Positions 6,533 to 9,695 of a stretch of 9,695 nt of DNA are shown here, piece by piece. Each line of letters opens with the position of its first letter. The stretch's first letter is position 1. Both the position numbers and the translations under genes were made by a program. Source of the stretch: an uncultured Burkholderiales bacterium (lineage in GTDB: Bacteria; Pseudomonadota; Gammaproteobacteria; Burkholderiales; Burkholderiaceae_C); assembly GCA_903953985.1 (NCBI GenBank), contig CAJBLW010000316.1:1-9695 (forward strand), written 5' to 3'. The notes beneath the pieces are model-generated. The model saw only the letters and a program-made list of their open reading frames with translations. It was not told the origin of the DNA and did no database searches.

Positions 6533-7282
6533 ATGTCAAAAATAGCCCTCGTCACCGGTGCCAGCTCCGGCATCGGCAAAGCCTGCGCCCTCGCCTTGCT
6601 CAAAGAAGGCTGGCAAGTGGTTTTGGTCGGCCGCCGCGCCGATGCGCTGGCCGCTGCCGTGGCTGAAGCGGGTGCCAACGCTGGCCACGCACACGCCATC
6701 CCGACCGACCTGTCCAAAGAGCCCGAAGTCAAAGCCCTGTTCGAGCAAATTCGCGCCCGCTTTGGTCGCCTCGATCTGGTGTTCAACAACGCCGGCATCT
6801 AGCTGCCCTACACCTTGCCGGGCGATCTGTCGGGCGACGAATGGCGCCGGGCTGTCGACATCAACCTCAACGGCGCGTTCTACACCTTGTCGAATGCCTT
6901 CAAGCTGATGCAAGAGCAAAGCCCACAAGGTGGCCGCATCGTCAACAACGGCTCGATCTCGGCCCATGTGCCGCGCCCGGGCTCGATTGCCTACACCGCC
7001 ACCAAACACGCCATCTCGGGCCTGACCCGCGCCGCGTCTTTGGACGGTCGCCCCTACAGCATCGCCGTGGGCCAGATCGACATCGGCAATGTGGCCTCCG
7101 ACATGACGCTCAAAATGGCCTCGGGCGTCCACCAGGCTGACCTGACCATCAAGGCCGAGCCGCGCATGGACATGTCCGCCGTGGTTGAGACCTTCCTGAC
7201 CATGGCGCGTTTGCCTTTGTCAGCCAACATCTTGTTCACCACCGTGATGGCGACCAACATGCCTTTTGTGGGGCGTGGTTGA
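6533..7282 (+). pseudogene. SDR oxidoreductase interrupted by an in-frame TAG
   Basis: A short-chain dehydrogenase of 249 codon positions is continuous in a single frame except for one TAG at 6800-6802 (position 90), directly after NNAGI. Before it are the cofactor motif TGASSGIG (8-15), GRR at 33-35 (NADPH-type) and NNAG (85-88). After it are Asn111, Ser141, Tyr154 and Lys158 (YTATKHAISGLTR), a PYSIAVGQIDIGN region and a C-terminus MPFVGRG. All catalytic residues and the reading frame survive on both sides, so a single base substitution explains the break. The first part alone (89 residues) would lack the active site. The second part has no evident start with a ribosome binding site. The gene closes the six-gene operon, 40 bases after idnD. 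Its intact form would be an NADP-dependent oxidoreductase of unknown sugar-acid or alcohol substrate. A sequencing error or a recent, not yet decayed mutation are both possible. Confidence 0.88.
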
Positions 7283-7292
7283 TCGGCTTTGT

Positions 7293-7311
7293 CCAGAATA
7301 ACAATTCCTGG
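7293..7311. other. Short hairpin between convergent genes, possible weak bidirectional terminator
   Basis: CCAGAAT (7293-7299) can pair with ATTCCTGG (7304-7311) across the loop AACA, with one bulged C. It fills the 29-base gap between the stop codons of the convergent SDR remnant and the dehydratase. There is no T run on either side, so intrinsic termination would be weak at best. Confidence 0.3.
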
Positions 7312-8505
7312 TCAGCGACTGAGCCGCACCACGGCATCAGCCCGCTTGTGCAGATCAGGCAGCAACTCAAGTCCTAAACCTGGCTTGTCATTCAAGCTGA
7401 TCATGCCGTTCTTCACCTGCGGCAACTCGGTCACCAATTCCTTGTACCAACCGCTGTAAAAAGCGCGCACGCTTTCTTGAATCAAGGCATTGGGCGCGTG
7501 CAGCGACAAGTGGGTGGAGGCGGCCCACACCACCGGCCCGGTGCAGTCGTGCGGGGCCACAGGCAGTTGCCAGGCGTCGGCCATGGCGGCGATCTTGCGC
7601 GCTTCGGTCAGGCCACCGCACCAGCTCAAATCGAGCATGGCCACACCGGCCACGCCGGTTTGCAAATAGTCCTTGAAGCCCCACTTGTAGCTGAGCGTTT
7701 CGCTCGCGCAAATCAGCGCCTTGCAGTCCACGGCGTACTGCTTGAGCAGGTCCAGGCTGTCCATGCGGATCGCATCTTCGTGCCAGAAGGTGTCGAACTC
7801 CTGCAGGGCGCGTGAAATCTTTTGCGCCATGGGCAAGCGCCACAGGCTGTGAAACTCGACCATGATGTCCATTTTGTCGCCCACGGCATTTCTGATTTTG
7901 CGAAAAGGCTCCAATGCCGTATTCAGGTCTTGCGGGCTGATGTACTGGCCGTGCGACTTTTCTGCGGCCACATCAAAAGGCCAGATCTTCATGCCGGTGA
8001 TGCCTTCGGCCAGCAGCGACTCGGCCACCTCGTCGGCGCGGTGCAAAAAGCCCTGCAGATCTTCATAAGGCCCTGCCCCCTGCCCCAAGCCCCAGTTAGA
8101 ACTGCTCTGGTTGACGTTGCTGCGGATGTACTGGTAACCCGCGCAAGTGTTGTACACACGGATCTCGTCGCGGCTCTTGCCTCCGAGGGCCGTGTAAACC
8201 GGCATGCCAGCGGCTTTGCCAAAAATATCCCACAGCGCGATGTCCACCGCCGAGTTGCCACGCGTTTCCACGCCGGAGCCACGCCAGCCCAGATAACCGG
8301 TGATGTCACGTTGGCGGGATTCGATGGCCAGCGGGTCTTGGCCCACCAGTTTGGGCGCGACCCATTCGTGCAAATAAGCCTCGACCGCCTGCGCGCCCAT
8401 GAAGGTTTCGCCCAAGCCCACCAGGCCCTCGTCGGTGTGCAGACGTACCCAGATGATGTTGGGAAACTCGCCCAATCGGATGGTTTCGAGTTGCGTGATT
8501 TTCAT
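7312..8505 (-). CDS. Acid-sugar dehydratase of the enolase superfamily (mandelate racemase/muconate lactonizing group)
   Basis: This encodes a 397-residue member of the mandelate racemase subgroup. Such enzymes abstract the proton next to a carboxylate and usually dehydrate a sugar acid to a 2-keto-3-deoxy acid. An N-terminal capping domain (about 1-120) precedes the barrel. Metal ligands are likely Glu217 (IMVEFHSLW), Glu243 (WHEDAIRM) and Glu269 (ASETLSYKW). Catalytic candidates are Lys173 (GMKIWPF), His219, and the His319 (APHDCTGPV) and Asp292 (LDLSWCGG) pair. The acidic-X-His arrangement at 217-219 and the His319/Asp292 dyad resemble D-galactonate dehydratase. The second Lys of the mandelate racemase KxK motif is Trp here, which argues against racemase chemistry. 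A gluconate, galactonate or idonate-type substrate is an inference from context. AAAAGGG lies about 7 bases before the ATG. The gene lies downstream of the TRAP binding protein, with a terminator between. Confidence 0.88.
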   Translation of the reverse strand: MKITQLETIRLGEFPNIIWVRLHTDEGLVGLGETFMGAQAVEAYLHEWVAPKLVGQDPLAIESRQRDITGYLGWRGSGVETRGNSAVDIALWDIFGKAAGMPVYTALGGKSRDEIRVYNTCAGYQYIRSNVNQSSSNWGLGQGAGPYEDLQGFLHRADEVAESLLAEGITGMKIWPFDVAAEKSHGQYISPQDLNTALEPFRKIRNAVGDKMDIMVEFHSLWRLPMAQKISRALQEFDTFWHEDAIRMDSLDLLKQYAVDCKALICASETLSYKWGFKDYLQTGVAGVAMLDLSWCGGLTEARKIAAMADAWQLPVAPHDCTGPVVWAASTHLSLHAPNALIQESVRAFYSGWYKELVTELPQVKNGMISLNDKPGLGLELLPDLHKRADAVVRLSR

Positions 8506-8527
8506 GGCGGCACCCTTTTCAGTCGTT

Positions 8528-8560
8528 AAAAAAGCCCCACAGCATGCGGCTGTGGAGCTT
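8528..8560 (-). terminator. Intrinsic terminator between the TRAP binding protein gene and the dehydratase gene
   Basis: On the minus strand the arm at 8560-8549 (AAGCTCCACAGC) pairs with the arm at 8543-8532 (GCTGTGGGGCTT) with one A-C mismatch and a five-base loop, giving 11 of 12 pairs. It runs straight into six T residues (8533-8528). It begins 33 bases after the stop codon of the binding protein gene and lies 23 bases before the dehydratase ATG. It would cap the abundant binding-protein message and pass only a fraction of transcripts to the dehydratase. Confidence 0.82.
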
Positions 8561-8592
8561 GGCGGTTCAGCAAAAAAGCTGAGAGCGAGGGA

Positions 8593-9600
8593 TCAACCGC
8601 CGCGTGACTTCTTCAACTCGTCTTGCACCACCTTGATGGCGTCCGCCCCGATCGAGTCTTTGTGCTTGTCATACACCGAAGCGACTTTGGCTCGGATGCG
8701 GTTTTGCTCGGCTGCGCTGACTTCGTTGACCTGCATACCTTTGGTCTTCAGGCTGGCCAGGGATTTCTCGTTCAAAGCGCGGTTGGCGGCGCGTTGCACT
8801 TTCTGGCCTTCCATGGCCGCTTCACGCAGCACAGCTTGCTCTTGCGGGTTGAGTTGGTCCCACAGTTTCTTGCTGTAGAGCACCAGGAAAGGCGTGTAAG
8901 CGTGGCGCGTCACGCTCAGAAACTTCTGCACTTCATTGAACTTGGAGGTCTCAATGGTCACAAAGGGGTTTTCCTGGCCGTCGATGGTCTTGGTTTCCAA
9001 GGCGGTGAACACCTCACCAAAGGCCATGGGCACAGCGTTGGTGCCCAAGGTCTTGAAGGTGTCCAAGAAAATGTTGTTCTGCATCACGCGAACTTTCACA
9101 CCATCAAAGTCTTCCAATTTGGTCACTGGGCGCTTGCTGTTGGTCAGGTTGCGGAAACCGTTTTCCCAATAGGCCAGGTTCACCAGGCCAGCGGCTTCGA
9201 GCTTGGCATTGAAGTACTTGCCTGCTGCGCCATCCAGCACCGCATCGGCTTCTTTCTCGTTGGCAAACAGGAAGGGCAGGTCAAACACACCCAGCTCTTT
9301 GATGATGCCCACCAGCGGCGAGCTGGAGGTGCAGACCATCTCTTGGGTGCCTGCACGCAAGGCTTGGGTGGCTGGCAAGTCGCCGCCCGCAGCACCGCCC
9401 CAGAAGGCGGTGATCTTCATCTTGCCGCCGGTCTTGGCGGCCAAGATTTCTTGCATTTTCTTGACGCCCACACCTACCGGGTGGTCTTCGTTCACACCGT
9501 TGGTGAACTTGATGTTGCGGTCGGCAAACTGCGCCATGGCGCTCGATGCCACCAGGAAAGTGCCCGCGATCAGGGCCACCAGATTTCTGCGTTTCAACAT
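8593..9600 (-). CDS. dctP: TRAP transporter periplasmic solute-binding protein, DctP family
   Basis: This is the periplasmic binding protein of a tripartite ATP-independent transporter, which captures an organic acid and delivers it to the DctQ/DctM membrane pair for sodium- or proton-driven uptake. It has 335 residues. A Sec signal peptide is clear: MLKRR, a hydrophobic core LVALIAGTFLVA, and a probable cleavage after SAMA (residue 23/24). The mature part shows the family features: ENGFRNLTN (146-154), the substrate-clamping Arg171 in KVRVMQNN, and PMAFGEVFTALETKTIDGQE (191-210) followed by NPF. A strong ribosome binding site AAAGGAGA (minus strand, 9613-9606) sits 5 bases before the ATG, consistent with high expression. 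The substrate cannot be read from sequence; the dehydratase and idonate/gluconate neighbours point to a sugar acid. No dctQ or dctM gene lies downstream in the window. Confidence 0.94.
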   Translation of the reverse strand: MLKRRNLVALIAGTFLVASSAMAQFADRNIKFTNGVNEDHPVGVGVKKMQEILAAKTGGKMKITAFWGGAAGGDLPATQALRAGTQEMVCTSSSPLVGIIKELGVFDLPFLFANEKEADAVLDGAAGKYFNAKLEAAGLVNLAYWENGFRNLTNSKRPVTKLEDFDGVKVRVMQNNIFLDTFKTLGTNAVPMAFGEVFTALETKTIDGQENPFVTIETSKFNEVQKFLSVTRHAYTPFLVLYSKKLWDQLNPQEQAVLREAAMEGQKVQRAANRALNEKSLASLKTKGMQVNEVSAAEQNRIRAKVASVYDKHKDSIGADAIKVVQDELKKSRGG

Positions 9601-9635
9601 GAATGTCTCCTTTAGAAAAACACAGGGTTAAGAAA

Positions 9636-9695
9636 TCATCTCAGCATCCATTTCATCGGCTCGATGGCGATGGAGGGGAAAGCACTCAACAAAGC
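9636..9695 (-). CDS. Possible C-terminal end of an upstream gene, perhaps the TRAP large permease DctM
   Basis: Reading in from the window edge, the minus strand is open for 19 codons and ends in TGA at 9638-9636. The peptide is ALLSAFPSIAIEPMKWMLR. A hydrophobic end with an F-P-x-I ... P-M pattern is reminiscent of the C-termini of DctM permeases. The position, 35 bases upstream of dctP on the same strand, fits a dctQ-dctM-dctP operon order. Nineteen residues are too few for a firm call, and the frame could be open by chance. Confidence 0.38.
   Translation of the reverse strand, partial: ALLSAFPSIAIEPMKWMLR

Noticed and set aside
6800..6802. TAG decoded as an amino acid such as pyrrolysine
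   Set aside because: The residue follows NNAGI in an SDR, a family with no known use of pyrrolysine, and all other gene starts and stops fit the standard code. A point mutation or sequence error is simpler.
8623..9615. 330-codon open frame on the plus strand
   Set aside because: It is antisense to dctP, which has a signal peptide, a strong ribosome binding site and family motifs. Such long antisense frames are common in high-GC genes.
1..9695. CRISPR arrays, tRNA or rRNA genes, insertion sequences, att sites
   Set aside because: No regularly spaced direct repeats, no cloverleaf-like sequence, no transposase or integrase motifs and no terminal inverted repeats were seen.

Overview
The window looks like chromosomal DNA from a betaproteobacterium, most likely a Comamonadaceae-type organism (Limnohabitans, Rhodoferax or Polaromonas relatives). 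This is an inference from the moderately high GC, the RhlE helicase with a long Gly/Arg-rich tail, the use of a TRAP transporter for organic acids, and general protein flavour. No rRNA, tRNA, CRISPR array, insertion sequence or phage gene is visible.

Layout. Positions 1-215 hold an edge region that may carry the start of a divergent gene on the minus strand. Positions 216-2087 (+) encode the DEAD-box RNA helicase RhlE, closed by a strong intrinsic terminator at 2111-2138. Positions 2152-2535 (-) encode a small cupin protein. A 218-bp divergent intergenic region follows. From 2754 to 7282 (+) six genes run head to tail with gaps of 2 to 40 bases, so they are very probably one operon: a D-2-hydroxyacid dehydrogenase, gluconokinase (gntK), a 112-residue protein of unknown function, 5-ketogluconate reductase-like SDR (idnO), L-idonate 5-dehydrogenase-like zinc enzyme (idnD), and a second SDR broken by one in-frame TAG. 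Facing this operon on the minus strand are an enolase-superfamily acid-sugar dehydratase (8505-7312) and, upstream of it, a TRAP periplasmic solute-binding protein (9600-8593). The last 60 bases may hold the C-terminal end of a TRAP permease gene.

How the parts fit. By homology the plus-strand operon forms a funnel for hexonic acids: the 2-hydroxyacid dehydrogenase could reduce 2-keto acids (2-ketogluconate or 2-ketogulonate), IdnD interconverts L-idonate and 5-ketogluconate, IdnO reduces 5-ketogluconate to D-gluconate, and GntK phosphorylates gluconate to 6-phosphogluconate. The minus-strand pair adds high-affinity uptake of an acidic sugar and a non-phosphorylating dehydration to a 2-keto-3-deoxy acid. 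Together this suggests a sugar-acid utilisation island with two alternative exits. Substrates are inferred, not proven.

The most notable points are the single nonsense codon in an otherwise intact SDR, the uncharacterised 112-residue operon member with a possible dimeric alpha/beta-barrel fold, and an intrinsic terminator placed between the TRAP binding protein and the dehydratase gene.
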